This document shows, one piece after another, positions 1 to 7,103 of a stretch of DNA of 9,403 bases. Source of the DNA: Kangiella sp. (GTDB lineage: Bacteria > Pseudomonadota > Gammaproteobacteria > Enterobacterales > Kangiellaceae); contig JAPHRL010000229.1 of NCBI GenBank assembly GCA_026195755.1, forward strand, positions 1-9,403, read 5' to 3'. Position numbers and translations under genes: made by a program. The notes below the pieces were generated by a model. That model was not told where the DNA came from. It saw only the letters and a list, made by a program, of their open reading frames with translations, and ran no database searches. The stretch's first letter is position 1. Each line of letters opens with the position of its first letter.

Positions 1-456
1 AATGGCATCTGGAATACCGTCATCATCAGAGTCGGTGTCTAAGTAGTTAGGTGTGCCGTCACTGTCACTATCGGTAGAACCTTCTGTAACATCTGGAATA
101 CTATCGCCGTCAGAGTCTGAGTCTAAATAGTTAGGTGTTCCATCACTATCACTATCAGTCGTGCCTTCCACCCCATCGTTAATACCATCATTATCAGAAT
201 CTGGGTCAAGAAAGTTTGAAACACTATCCCCATCGGTATCAACCGTACCTTCAACTGCATCTGGGATGCCATCACCATCAGAATCCGTATCAAGATAATT
301 AGAAGTGCCATCATTATCAGCATCTCCGACTCCTTCAGTAGCATCTAGAATGCCATCACCATCGGAGTCTGTATCAAGATAATTAGGTGTGCCGTCACCA
401 TCAGCGTCACCATTGCCTTCGGTGCTATCTGGAATACCGTCACCATCAGAATCCAA
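1..456 (-). repeat. Tandem 84-base repeats encoding TSP3-like calcium-binding units
   Basis: Read on the minus strand, the segment from 456 down to 1 encodes one 26-residue unit, four 28-residue units and the first 14 residues of a sixth. All share the pattern LD(T/S/P)DSDGDGIPDA.EG..D.D.DGT.NY. The period is exactly 28 residues (84 bases) with no indels after the first unit. DNA identity between units is imperfect, with many third-position changes, so the array is an old diverged duplication and not a freshly expanded minisatellite. The Asp spacing (DxDxDG) is that of calcium-binding loops. The array continues past the left edge, so its total copy number is unknown. Confidence 0.9.
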
Positions 457-2082
457 CTGAATCGAAGCAGTAAAGTTGATCGACGTTAGATTTCCTGATG
501 AGTCAGTTGTGTCGGCAGTTAAAGTATGAGAGCCATCACCCAGCGGTGTGGTTGATGTACAACTCCAGGCACCGCTTGATACGGTTGCATTACATAAAAT
601 ATTATTACCACTATCCGTTACGGTAACTGTTGCACCATCAGGCTGATCAGTCGTGCCATCGAAAGTTGGAGTACTGTCTGGAGTTGGCCCGACATTATTA
701 GCCGTTAAAGTAGGGGCTACTGCATCTTTATCTGCATACACCGTTACCGCATTTCCAATATTGCTAGAGGAGTCTGTCTGACTCGCATTCACGATAATGG
801 CATTAGTCCCATCGGCAATTCCACTGACATCAAAAGTAGCCTCCCAGCTTCCATCAGGTTGACAGGTAACAGCTTGTGTCGAAGGAGTCGCGCCTGTGAT
901 GCTTGCAGTAACATTACCATCCCCCACAGTACAAGTTCCTGAAACTGGATAATTCGTTTCATTTGATGAGTTTGCCAATGGTACGGCAGAGATACTAACC
1001 ACGGGAGCGGTGGCATCATTAACCGTAATGGTGACAGTTTCATCCGTCGTTAAAGAGTCGGAAGATGTAAAAACTGTATCGGTACCACGTACTGTAATTT
1101 GACCAGTTAATAGTGTAGAAACACCTTCCGGTAAAGATGCAGATCCCGCAGTAAAGGTTTTGACAACTACCTGCTCATCACCTGCATCATTTTTTATCGC
1201 ATAGTTCCCATTTAATGCAGATAAATCTTGTCCATGATTATTGATATTATCTATGCCTTGAAGCTCCCAGGTCTGTGTTCCCTGGTTTGATACCTCATAG
1301 CACACATACACTGTATCGCCCACATCGAAAGTGGCCGTATCTTGCTGATCGGTACAAGTAGCGTTACTACTGACCCAAATATCATAGGTTACTGAGGTGT
1401 AATCAATATCAAGACAGGCTTGTCTAATAGAGCCAACGTCTTGAGAATAAGCATCGTTTAACTGAATTTCCCAAATTCCGGTCGGAGTACTCCCAACCAG
1501 ATTTGAGAGCGCCTGAACAGGCTTCAAATTTCCGCTAATGGCGGGAGTCGCAACTAATGAATCAGGGGAAAAAACAAATGGGTTAGCTGTACCACCGCTG
1601 ACCATTCCTCCTTGGGTGGCATCACCACTCCGAGAGTCGGCTGATAAATTACATAAGCTACCCTCCGTGGCAAGCGTAAGGGGGCCAGCAGTCGCTGAGT
1701 CAGTAAAGGTCACATCATAATCAGCAGTAGAGCATCCCGATGGATCGCCAAGTGAAAACAGTTGCACGCTTGTGTTATCCGGAGATACCAAAGTGGCTTG
1801 CAAGTCACCAGCATACTCGTGGAGGATTTGTAAACTCACATGGTTGATCTGCTCAATGCTTGTAGCTGCATCTCCCACGGGGAACTCAACATTCACCGTT
1901 GAGCTACTATTATCAGCGATATCCCACTGTCCTGGCTGTTCAGGCACAGAGCAAAACTCGACGGCCAAAGCTGAGCGCGGTAATAAAAACAGTGCAACTA
2001 ACGCCATAAAGGCTGAAGCACCCTTACAAATCTTAAAGCTTTTGTGAGCAAACCCATTACTTATGCTTTTAATCGAATCCAT
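1..2082 (-). CDS. Exported P-domain / Ig-like / thrombospondin type 3 repeat surface protein (C-terminus off the left edge)
   Basis: The frame is open from an ATG at 2082-2080 to the window edge with no stop: 694 codons seen, C-terminus missing. GAGGA at about 2090-2094 sits 7 bases before the ATG and supports this start. Residues 1-40 form a signal peptide with a hydrophobic core (FMALVALFLL) ending in ALA. Residues about 55-228 resemble a proprotein convertase P (Homo B) domain, with the typical HEYAGDLQATLVSP strand, a GIWEIQLND strand and the closing CLDIDY. Residues about 229-354 look like a beta-rich CARDB/DUF11-like domain. Two bacterial Ig-like domains follow at about 355-450 (APVVSISAV) and 455-542 (APTLTANNVGPTPDSTPTF). 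From residue 543 to the edge runs an array of acidic 28-residue repeats, LDTDSDGDGIPDA..EG type, which are thrombospondin type 3-like calcium-binding units. No protease catalytic domain is visible, so an adhesive or structural surface role is inferred. The missing end could carry a sorting signal or an OmpA-like anchor. Confidence 0.88.
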   Translation of the reverse strand, partial: MDSIKSISNGFAHKSFKICKGASAFMALVALFLLPRSALAVEFCSVPEQPGQWDIADNSSSTVNVEFPVGDAATSIEQINHVSLQILHEYAGDLQATLVSPDNTSVQLFSLGDPSGCSTADYDVTFTDSATAGPLTLATEGSLCNLSADSRSGDATQGGMVSGGTANPFVFSPDSLVATPAISGNLKPVQALSNLVGSTPTGIWEIQLNDAYSQDVGSIRQACLDIDYTSVTYDIWVSSNATCTDQQDTATFDVGDTVYVCYEVSNQGTQTWELQGIDNINNHGQDLSALNGNYAIKNDAGDEQVVVKTFTAGSASLPEGVSTLLTGQITVRGTDTVFTSSDSLTTDETVTITVNDATAPVVSISAVPLANSSNETNYPVSGTCTVGDGNVTASITGATPSTQAVTCQPDGSWEATFDVSGIADGTNAIIVNASQTDSSSNIGNAVTVYADKDAVAPTLTANNVGPTPDSTPTFDGTTDQPDGATVTVTDSGNNILCNATVSSGAWSCTSTTPLGDGSHTLTADTTDSSGNLTSINFTASIQLDSDGDGIPDSTEGNGDADGDGTPNYLDTDSDGDGILDATEGVGDADNDGTSNYLDTDSDGDGIPDAVEGTVDTDGDSVSNFLDPDSDNDGINDGVEGTTDSDSDGTPNYLDSDSDGDSIPDVTEGSTDSDSDGTPNYLDTDSDDDGIPDAI

Positions 2083-2440
2083 TGATGTATCCTCTATCTT
2101 CTAATCACATGCACAGCACTTCACAACCACCTGAAATGCTTAATTTTTTTATAAATCCAAACTTTTAAAAGCTGAACCGACCCTCAACAAATCCATCCAG
2201 TTTGTGGCTAACATAACCAAAGGCTCATAGTTCAAAACACTGAAGAAAAGACTCTTGATAGAAAAATCAAATGTTACAGTCGGCCTTTTTGCGAACTGTA
2301 TCACAAAAATATAAGGTCTGTAAAAAATGCTGACAGAGGAGATATCTCGGTGAAATTTTTAGCAAGATTGTCAAATACTGCCCAAAATTGTCACCCAGCC
2401 TGTAGGCTTTGAATCTAAGGAGATGAGATGTTTAATAGTG
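2083..2440. promoter_or_regulatory. 358-base intergenic region upstream of the surface protein gene
   Basis: No credible coding frame was seen here. It lies between the end of the flavoprotein gene and the start of the surface protein gene, both on the minus strand, so it should hold the surface gene's promoter and leader. The best minus-strand candidate near the start is TATAAA (2148-2153) with TTCAGC 17 bases upstream (2171-2176), about 66 bases before the ATG. A second candidate further up is an extended -10, TGATACAGT, with its hexamer at 2295-2300 and TTTACA at 2319-2324 (18-base spacer), which would give a leader of over 200 bases. The -35 matches are weak, and I cannot tell which is used. 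Small repeats in the gap are listed separately. Confidence 0.4.
2363..2393. repeat. Two 11-base direct repeats spaced 20 bases apart
   Basis: On the minus strand the motif TGACAATYTTG occurs at 2393-2383 and 2373-2363, matching at 10 of 11 positions. The starts are exactly 20 bases apart, about two helical turns, so both copies face the same side of the DNA. They lie in the gap upstream of the surface protein gene, which would suit a tandemly bound regulator. Chance in an AT-rich gap is also possible. Confidence 0.35.
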
Positions 2441-3628
2441 CTATATGTACTGCCCGGCGGCATAACCGCTGGCCCAGGCCCATTGAAAATTAAAGCCGCC
2501 TAAATGACCGGTTACATCCAGTACTTCACCAATGAAAAATAAACCTGGCACTTTTTTGGCTTCAAAGGTTTTCGACGATACTTCATCCGTATCCACGCCA
2601 CCCATGGTTACTTCGGCTGTTCGGTAGCCTTCTGTACCAGTCGGTTTAAGTTGCCAGTTCTGCATCTGCTCAGCGATGGTTTGCAAAGCCTCATTCGACA
2701 ATTCTGCCAGTGGTTTTTGGGCATAATCTGCAAACCAGATCTCGCATAATCTATCAGCTAGCTTCTTGGTTAATCGCTCGGCGAGCACTGTGTTAATATG
2801 AGCCTTCGGTCTTTCCTGTTGAATCTGCTTTAAATGGTCATACAAATCCACATCAGGAAATAAATTGATTGAGATCGCATCGCCCGGCTGCCAATAGGAA
2901 GAGATTTGCAAAATAGACGGGCCACTTAAGCCGCGGTGGGTGAACAGAATGTTTTCACGAAAAGATTGCCCATTGCAGCTTACCAATGCATCTGCTGAAG
3001 TACCCGACAAACCGGCAAACTGCTCCAGCAATTTTGGGGTCAGAGTAAAAGGCACCAGTGCAGCATAAGTTGGGAAAAGCTTTAAGCCAAATTGCTTGGC
3101 AATATCATAACCAAAGCCGGTTGCACCCATGGTTGGAATTGATAAACCGCCTGTGGCAATCACTAGCGACTGGCAGTGCCACTTGCCTTGACTGGTCTGG
3201 ATGATAAAGCCATCATCGACTTTATCCACCTGTTGCACTGAGCACTGGGTTCTGACCTCAACACCCGCCTGAGCGCACTCGTCCAGCAACATATTCACGA
3301 TGTCCTTTGCTTTATTATCACAAAATAACTGCCCGAGTTTTTTTTCGTGATAAGGAATACCGTGCTTCTCTACCAGGCCAATAAAGTCCCATTGGGTATA
3401 GCGACTTAAAGCTGATTTGCAAAAATGCTCATTATGCGAAAGGAAGTTCGTTGGCTCGGCGTAATAGTTAGTGAAGTTACAACGCCCACCACCCGACATA
3501 AGAATTTTTTTACCGACTTTATTGGCATGGTCAAGGATCGTAACCGAACGGCCTCGCTGACCTGCGGTAATACCGCACATCAAGCCAGCAGCGCCCGCGC
3601 CGATAATAATCACGTCTGTCTTTTGCAT
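2441..3628 (-). CDS. yhiN: HI0933/YhiN-family NAD(P)/FAD-dependent oxidoreductase
   Basis: A complete 395-residue protein, the usual length for the HI0933/YhiN (BaiN-related) flavoprotein family. The N-terminus has the dinucleotide-binding GxGxxG at residues 10-15 (IIGAGAAGL). The family signature follows at 41-54 (KILMSGGGRCNFTN), then ATGG at 158-161 and a central LFTHRGLSGP block at about 228-237. The C-terminal FAD-contacting segment is at 362-388 (FFIGEVLDVTGHLGGFNFQW). It is a soluble cytoplasmic protein. The cellular substrate of this group is poorly defined; some relatives reduce steroid-type enones in gut bacteria, but that should not be transferred here. An AAGG ending 7 bases before the ATG supports the start. 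It is transcribed alone, diverging from the transporter gene. No convincing terminator hairpin was seen after the stop. The family assignment is firm; the function is not. Confidence 0.93.
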   Translation of the reverse strand: MQKTDVIIIGAGAAGLMCGITAGQRGRSVTILDHANKVGKKILMSGGGRCNFTNYYAEPTNFLSHNEHFCKSALSRYTQWDFIGLVEKHGIPYHEKKLGQLFCDNKAKDIVNMLLDECAQAGVEVRTQCSVQQVDKVDDGFIIQTSQGKWHCQSLVIATGGLSIPTMGATGFGYDIAKQFGLKLFPTYAALVPFTLTPKLLEQFAGLSGTSADALVSCNGQSFRENILFTHRGLSGPSILQISSYWQPGDAISINLFPDVDLYDHLKQIQQERPKAHINTVLAERLTKKLADRLCEIWFADYAQKPLAELSNEALQTIAEQMQNWQLKPTGTEGYRTAEVTMGGVDTDEVSSKTFEAKKVPGLFFIGEVLDVTGHLGGFNFQWAWASGYAAGQYI

Positions 3629-3740
3629 TCCCCAACCTTATGAACTCAAACGATAATAAGCATTTACAAAAATCATGCGACAGGATCTTACCACTTATGG
3701 CATGATCACGGCATAAATTTCAGAAAAGTAACGCTTCACT
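3629..3740. promoter_or_regulatory. Divergent promoter region between the flavoprotein and transporter genes
   Basis: These 112 bases separate two genes pointing away from each other, so they must hold both promoters or connect to them. On the minus strand TATTAT at 3653-3658 is a reasonable -10 for the flavoprotein gene, about 25 bases before its ATG, but its -35 is poor. On the plus strand CATAAA at about 3713-3718 with TTACCA 18 bases upstream is a weak candidate for the transporter gene. No strong operator-like palindrome was recognised. Confidence 0.35.
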
Positions 3741-4637
3741 ATGGCTTTTATTATGAGTACTCCAGTATTGTACGCACTCTGCGTTCTCATCTGGGGTAGC
3801 ACTTGGTTTGCAATCGAGTTTCAGCTCGGTGTTGTGCCACACGAATATTCATCGTTTTATCGCTTCGGGCTAGCGTCCTTATTACTCTTTGCCTTCTGCT
3901 GGTTCAAGAAGCTTCCTATGCGCTATGGCTTGCTGCAACACGCCTGGCTTGTCCTGATGGGCATCACCTTTTTCGGCCTAAACTACCTGTTGGTTTACGA
4001 AGCCCAGGAGTACCTGACTTCCGCGATGGCTTCGGTCATATTCTCAGCGGTTCTGATCGTTAACATCTTCAATTCATGGCTGTTTTTCAAAGCCAAAATT
4101 ACCGCCCGTGTCATTATCGGATCAGTGCTTGGCTTGCTCGGTATGGTGATGATTTTCTGGAATGAGTTAACTGACTTTACGCTAGAAAATGCCAAGCTGT
4201 ATGGCCTGCTGATTGCTCTGCTTGGTGTGCTCTGCGCTTCGATTGGTAATATGGTTTCGGTTCAGACTCAAAAGTACGACATGCCGGTCATTCAGATGAA
4301 CGCCTATGCCATGGGTTATGGTTCCTTATTCAGTTTAATTGTTGGAATAGTTCAGGGCAAAACGTTGATCTACGACATGGCACCAGGTTACACCATTAGC
4401 TTAATCTACCTGTCGGTGTTTGGTTCGGTGTTGGCTTTTGGTGCTTACCTCACCTTGCTCAGAAGAATTGGTATCCATAAAGCGACCTACGCAGTGGTGC
4501 TATTCCCAGCAGTGGCCTTAATTATTTCAACTTTCTTTGAAGACTTTAGCTGGACCTGGACTATTGCCATAGGCATTGTGTTGATTGGACTGGGAAATGT
4601 GTTTGTGATAAACCGAGAAGACATCAAGAAGAAATAA
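3741..4637 (+). CDS. EamA/DMT-family membrane transporter
   Basis: A 298-residue integral inner-membrane protein with about ten predicted helices, the usual size for a drug/metabolite transporter superfamily member with two EamA repeats (about residues 8-142 and 153-293). The typical opening IWGSTWFAIEF is at 17-27. The second half opens with LYGLLIALLGVLCASIGN and ends in a basic tail, NREDIKKK. Such proteins export or exchange small metabolites, amino acids or drugs; sequence alone does not give the substrate. The chosen ATG lacks a strong ribosome binding site. A second in-frame ATG 12 bases on (3753) is equally plausible and would drop only four residues. The gene is followed after 10 bases by the OsmC-family gene, so the two are probably cotranscribed. 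Confidence 0.9.
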   Translation: MAFIMSTPVLYALCVLIWGSTWFAIEFQLGVVPHEYSSFYRFGLASLLLFAFCWFKKLPMRYGLLQHAWLVLMGITFFGLNYLLVYEAQEYLTSAMASVIFSAVLIVNIFNSWLFFKAKITARVIIGSVLGLLGMVMIFWNELTDFTLENAKLYGLLIALLGVLCASIGNMVSVQTQKYDMPVIQMNAYAMGYGSLFSLIVGIVQGKTLIYDMAPGYTISLIYLSVFGSVLAFGAYLTLLRRIGIHKATYAVVLFPAVALIISTFFEDFSWTWTIAIGIVLIGLGNVFVINREDIKKK

Positions 4638-4647
4638 AGGAGCTATC

Positions 4648-5100
4648 ATGCTTGAAGACAGCGTACATAAGGCAACAGTCACCAATACTCTTGAAGACGG
4701 ACTCTTCTGCAATATTGATGCTGATGGTCATAAACTGGTCGGCGATGAGCCTGAAGATCTAGGTGGCCACAACAAGGGCCCCGCTCCTTATCATTACCTG
4801 GCCACTGCCTTAGGCACCTGCACCGCCATGACACTGAACATGTATGCAAACCGCAAAAAATGGCCGGTAGAACAAATCAAGGTCGATGTCATTCATAAGA
4901 AAATTAAAGCAGAAGATTGCGACGACTGTGAAACCGAAAAAGGCTCTGTGGATGTTTTAGAGCGCCATATCAAGGTAACTGGTGACTTAGATCGCGAGCA
5001 GCAGGAACGCATGCTCGAAATTGCTAACAAATGCCCAGTGCACAGAACCTTGATGGGTGAACTGAAAATTCGCTCGAAACTGGTGTGCAAAGTTGGCTAA
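4648..5100 (+). CDS. OsmC-family protein (probable thiol peroxidase)
   Basis: A 150-residue protein of OsmC/Ohr fold size. The two family cysteines are present in their expected settings: C58 in ALGTCTAMTLNMYA and C129 in NKCPVHRTL. In studied OsmC and Ohr proteins this pair reduces organic hydroperoxides. The preceding GDEPEDLGGHNKGPAPYHYL (residues 32-51) matches the loop that leads into the first catalytic helix. A CDDC motif at 91-94 and C147 are additional cysteines not needed for the known mechanism. A strong AAGGAG at 4637-4642, overlapping the stop of the transporter gene, sets the start. It is the second gene of a tight pair with the transporter. OsmC versus Ohr versus the general YhfA-like branch cannot be settled by eye, so peroxidase activity is an inference. 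Confidence 0.9.
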   Translation: MLEDSVHKATVTNTLEDGLFCNIDADGHKLVGDEPEDLGGHNKGPAPYHYLATALGTCTAMTLNMYANRKKWPVEQIKVDVIHKKIKAEDCDDCETEKGSVDVLERHIKVTGDLDREQQERMLEIANKCPVHRTLMGELKIRSKLVCKVG

Positions 5101-5108
5101 GACGTTTT

Positions 5109-5136
5109 GTACGGACAAGTCATGACTTGTCCCTAC
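5109..5136. repeat. Palindromic element with CCCTAC edge (first of two)
   Basis: The core at 5113-5132 is a perfect 20-base palindrome without a loop, with arms GGACAAGTCA and TGACTTGTCC. After one mismatch the symmetry continues for three more bases on each side (GTA at 5109-5111, TAC at 5134-5136). It sits between two convergent genes. No T-run follows on either strand, so it is not a classic intrinsic terminator, although a hairpin could still protect the mRNA 3' ends. The right edge, CCCTAC, is shared with the next element. Confidence 0.75.
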
Positions 5137-5164
5137 CCATTCTTATTTCATATACAAACCCATC

Positions 5165-5186
5165 GGCGAGCGCAACCCGCCCCTAC
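5165..5186. repeat. Palindromic element with CCCTAC edge (second of two)
   Basis: On the minus strand this reads GTAGG followed by GGCGGGTTGCGCTCGCC, which can fold as a GC-rich hairpin (GGCG paired with CGCC, plus G-C and wobble pairs inside, 3-base loop). The core is unrelated to that of the neighbour at 5109-5136, yet both carry the same GTAGGG/CCCTAC edge in the same orientation. This suggests two members of one short interspersed palindrome family. It lies just after the carboxypeptidase stop and could act in 3' end formation or mRNA stability. Confidence 0.55.
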
Positions 5187-5213
5187 AAGATCGCTTGGTG
5201 ATACACCTTGAGT

Positions 5214-5294
5214 TTAACTCTTTGGTCGACGCACTAACCCGAAAGCGCTCAACATTAGCAGTAAGAACCAGTGCAGTGCCCCACCACCACCGCT
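5214..5294 (-). other. GlyGly-CTERM sorting signal of the carboxypeptidase
   Basis: This covers codons 603-629 and the stop. The three parts are a Gly run (SSGGGG), a hydrophobic stretch of about 15 residues starting at ALHWF, and a short basic end, RRPKS. This is the layout of the GlyGly-CTERM signal processed by the intramembrane protease rhombosortase, as described for Vibrio and Shewanella. A plain C-terminal membrane anchor is the alternative. Confidence 0.85.
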
Positions 5295-7103
5295 AGATTG
5301 CGGTTCTGATAATGTCAAATTTTGATTCGACACTTTCAGGCTATAGGAGGAATCTGTGCCACCTGAGTCACCCGCTTGTCCATTAGAGTTTTCATAGTTA
5401 GTCCATGCTCCGCGATTCCAGTCAACCACAGTTGTAGGATTAGCATCCAAGGACAGGCCAGCCAAATCTTGCACCGCGATATTAATCTTGAGATCCGTGG
5501 TGCCGGTATTTGAACTAACAGGGATATCAGTTGGTAGTGTAAAGTCGACTTTGAAAGCATCATCGTGATAGCGGTCAAAAGCGAAGCCCCCCACATCCTG
5601 GTTTAACCAATTATTTCTACTGACACTGATTGTACGCGTAAAGCTCCCACTTCCTCCATTGCCGCTAACGCTCACGGAAGGCGCCAAGGCTACCGATTGG
5701 CCGGTGTATTGACTGATAGCACCGGAGGCATTTCTCACTCGCATGGGTTTACTGAAACTGACATACAAAGAATAGGTTTGTCCTCCCGTAAGTGCATTGT
5801 TGGTGGTTACATTCAAACTTCTGGTCGAACCGCTAGTCCAGGCTGCCGCATAAACATCATTACCCTCACTATCCACCAACAGGACTTTAGTGACATAAGC
5901 CGGTCCAGCTTGATGGTAAAACATCAGCATCTGGGCTGGAGCAAGTTGATCTCGGGTACGCGCAATTTCACTGTCCGGCATAATAAAGCCTGAATGACTG
6001 GCACCAGTGCCACCGTAAAAAGCGCCTCCACTAGGTTCATTAGCAAATCCCTGAGGTGGTTCGAGCTCTAAGGTCCAAGTTGGAATTAAATCAGTAAAGG
6101 CAAAATAATCAGCGGTTGATGGAATACCGCTACCAACCTGACTGATAACCGGGAAGTAATTAGCGCCTTGTGCTTGCGTCGTGCTTTGGAATTTTGAAGC
6201 CAAACTTTTAGTAATAGTATTGAGTCGATTATTATTGGGTTGCGGCACAAACAATACTCGTGAAAAGGAATGAGTATCCTGATAAAAGCGTAGACGGTTT
6301 CTTGGGCCCAACTGAGCTGCCGAGAGTAGTGCCTGAGTTTCTATCTCTGATTGCGCAGAAGCGCCACCATAGATCAAGCTGCTGGGATTGCTATTACCAG
6401 CCTCAACACCAAAGAAAACGCTACCATTCCGATTCAAGTCTACACCTCGCAAACGATCAGTTTCAGTAGATAAAACTTCATCAACATTCGGCATGTTTTT
6501 GCGACGCATACGCCCATCTCGTGGTTCTGCAAACTTCTGGGCTGGTGTCGAGCTTGAATTGGTACCAGGTGATTGAGTAACCTGACTTGGAAAGCGCTGA
6601 GTTTGCAAAAAACCATCAATATTCAGGACGGGTAAAATAACAATATTAGTGTTATCCAATAAATATTGAACCACACTTTGATCGTCTTTCTTTTCCGTTA
6701 GCTGCTCCATCAATTCAGTAACTACTTCAGGACTCTGCCACTCACGAGCATGAATCGTGCCGTTAACTAAAAATGCTGGCTCTGGACGTCCATCATTAGT
6801 TTGATTGTCACCATCCCCAAATCGATAAGCGTAAATATCACGATCATTATGAGTTTGACCCACCACGCTACTTCTTACTTCGGGATGAGTTACCGCCAAG
6901 GCCTGATGTTGGCTATGCAAGCTATCATAGGTTCTAAAGCCGTCGACACCTGTTAGTGAGTCAACAGGAATAGGTACCGGATAACCGATCGCCAACTGAT
7001 TGCTCGAATTGGTGTTTTCAGTGTAGCTTAAGACCTCTGCCTCAACACTTGCTGAGTAGATAACTAAAGCTGAAGTTATGATGCATGCTGTTAATTTAAC
7101 CAT
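5214..7103 (-). CDS. Secreted M14 zinc carboxypeptidase with GlyGly-CTERM tail
   Basis: A complete 629-residue protein. Residues 1-22 form a signal peptide ending VEA. The M14 (carboxypeptidase A-like) catalytic domain spans about 50-400. Zinc ligands are H118 and E121 in IHAREW, and H278 in DTHSFS. N224 and R225 in GVDLNRN match the substrate-carboxylate site, Y333 is a likely substrate tyrosine, and E346 in WTLELEPP is the likely general base, followed by SGFIMP. All key residues are present, so it should be active, removing C-terminal amino acids from peptides outside the cytoplasm. About 400-600 is a beta-rich, probably Ig-like region. The C-terminus (603-629) has SSGGGG, a hydrophobic helix and RRPKS: a GlyGly-CTERM sorting signal, known to be cleaved by rhombosortase in type II secretion hosts. 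The start has GAGG 7 bases upstream, inside the upstream gene, and the two genes overlap by 13 bases. Confidence 0.94.
   Translation of the reverse strand: MVKLTACIITSALVIYSASVEAEVLSYTENTNSSNQLAIGYPVPIPVDSLTGVDGFRTYDSLHSQHQALAVTHPEVRSSVVGQTHNDRDIYAYRFGDGDNQTNDGRPEPAFLVNGTIHAREWQSPEVVTELMEQLTEKKDDQSVVQYLLDNTNIVILPVLNIDGFLQTQRFPSQVTQSPGTNSSSTPAQKFAEPRDGRMRRKNMPNVDEVLSTETDRLRGVDLNRNGSVFFGVEAGNSNPSSLIYGGASAQSEIETQALLSAAQLGPRNRLRFYQDTHSFSRVLFVPQPNNNRLNTITKSLASKFQSTTQAQGANYFPVISQVGSGIPSTADYFAFTDLIPTWTLELEPPQGFANEPSGGAFYGGTGASHSGFIMPDSEIARTRDQLAPAQMLMFYHQAGPAYVTKVLLVDSEGNDVYAAAWTSGSTRSLNVTTNNALTGGQTYSLYVSFSKPMRVRNASGAISQYTGQSVALAPSVSVSGNGGSGSFTRTISVSRNNWLNQDVGGFAFDRYHDDAFKVDFTLPTDIPVSSNTGTTDLKINIAVQDLAGLSLDANPTTVVDWNRGAWTNYENSNGQAGDSGGTDSSYSLKVSNQNLTLSEPQSSGGGGALHWFLLLMLSAFGLVRRPKS

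Noticed and set aside
123..344. Open frame on the minus strand within the repeat array
   Set aside because: It is out of frame with the clear TSP3-repeat reading frame, which stays open over the whole region. The low-complexity Met/Ile/Leu content is the shifted reading of GAT/GAC-rich repeats.
789..1043. Second open frame on the minus strand
   Set aside because: It is a frame-shifted shadow of the Ig-like domains of the surface protein, with no ribosome binding site or recognisable motif. The aligned codons of the main frame contain no stop, so there is no frameshift.
2255..2270. TTGAT-N6-ATCAA as an FNR site
   Set aside because: FNR sites need a 4-base spacer between these half-sites; here it is 6, and the half-sites do not fit the CRP consensus either.
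2397..2408. AGCCT-GT-AGGCT inverted repeat as a terminator of the flavoprotein gene
   Set aside because: The stem is only 5 base pairs with a 2-base loop, which cannot form a stable hairpin, and no T-run follows on the minus strand.
5113..5132. Perfect palindrome as a MarR/OhrR-type operator for the OsmC gene
   Set aside because: It lies downstream of the OsmC gene and between convergent gene ends, where no promoter is expected. Its edge is shared with a second palindrome, which fits a repeat element better.
7083..7085. Lipobox LTAC near the N-terminus of the carboxypeptidase
   Set aside because: Only three residues precede it and the hydrophobic stretch comes after the cysteine, so it cannot be a lipoprotein signal. 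Cleavage after VEA at residue 22 is more likely.
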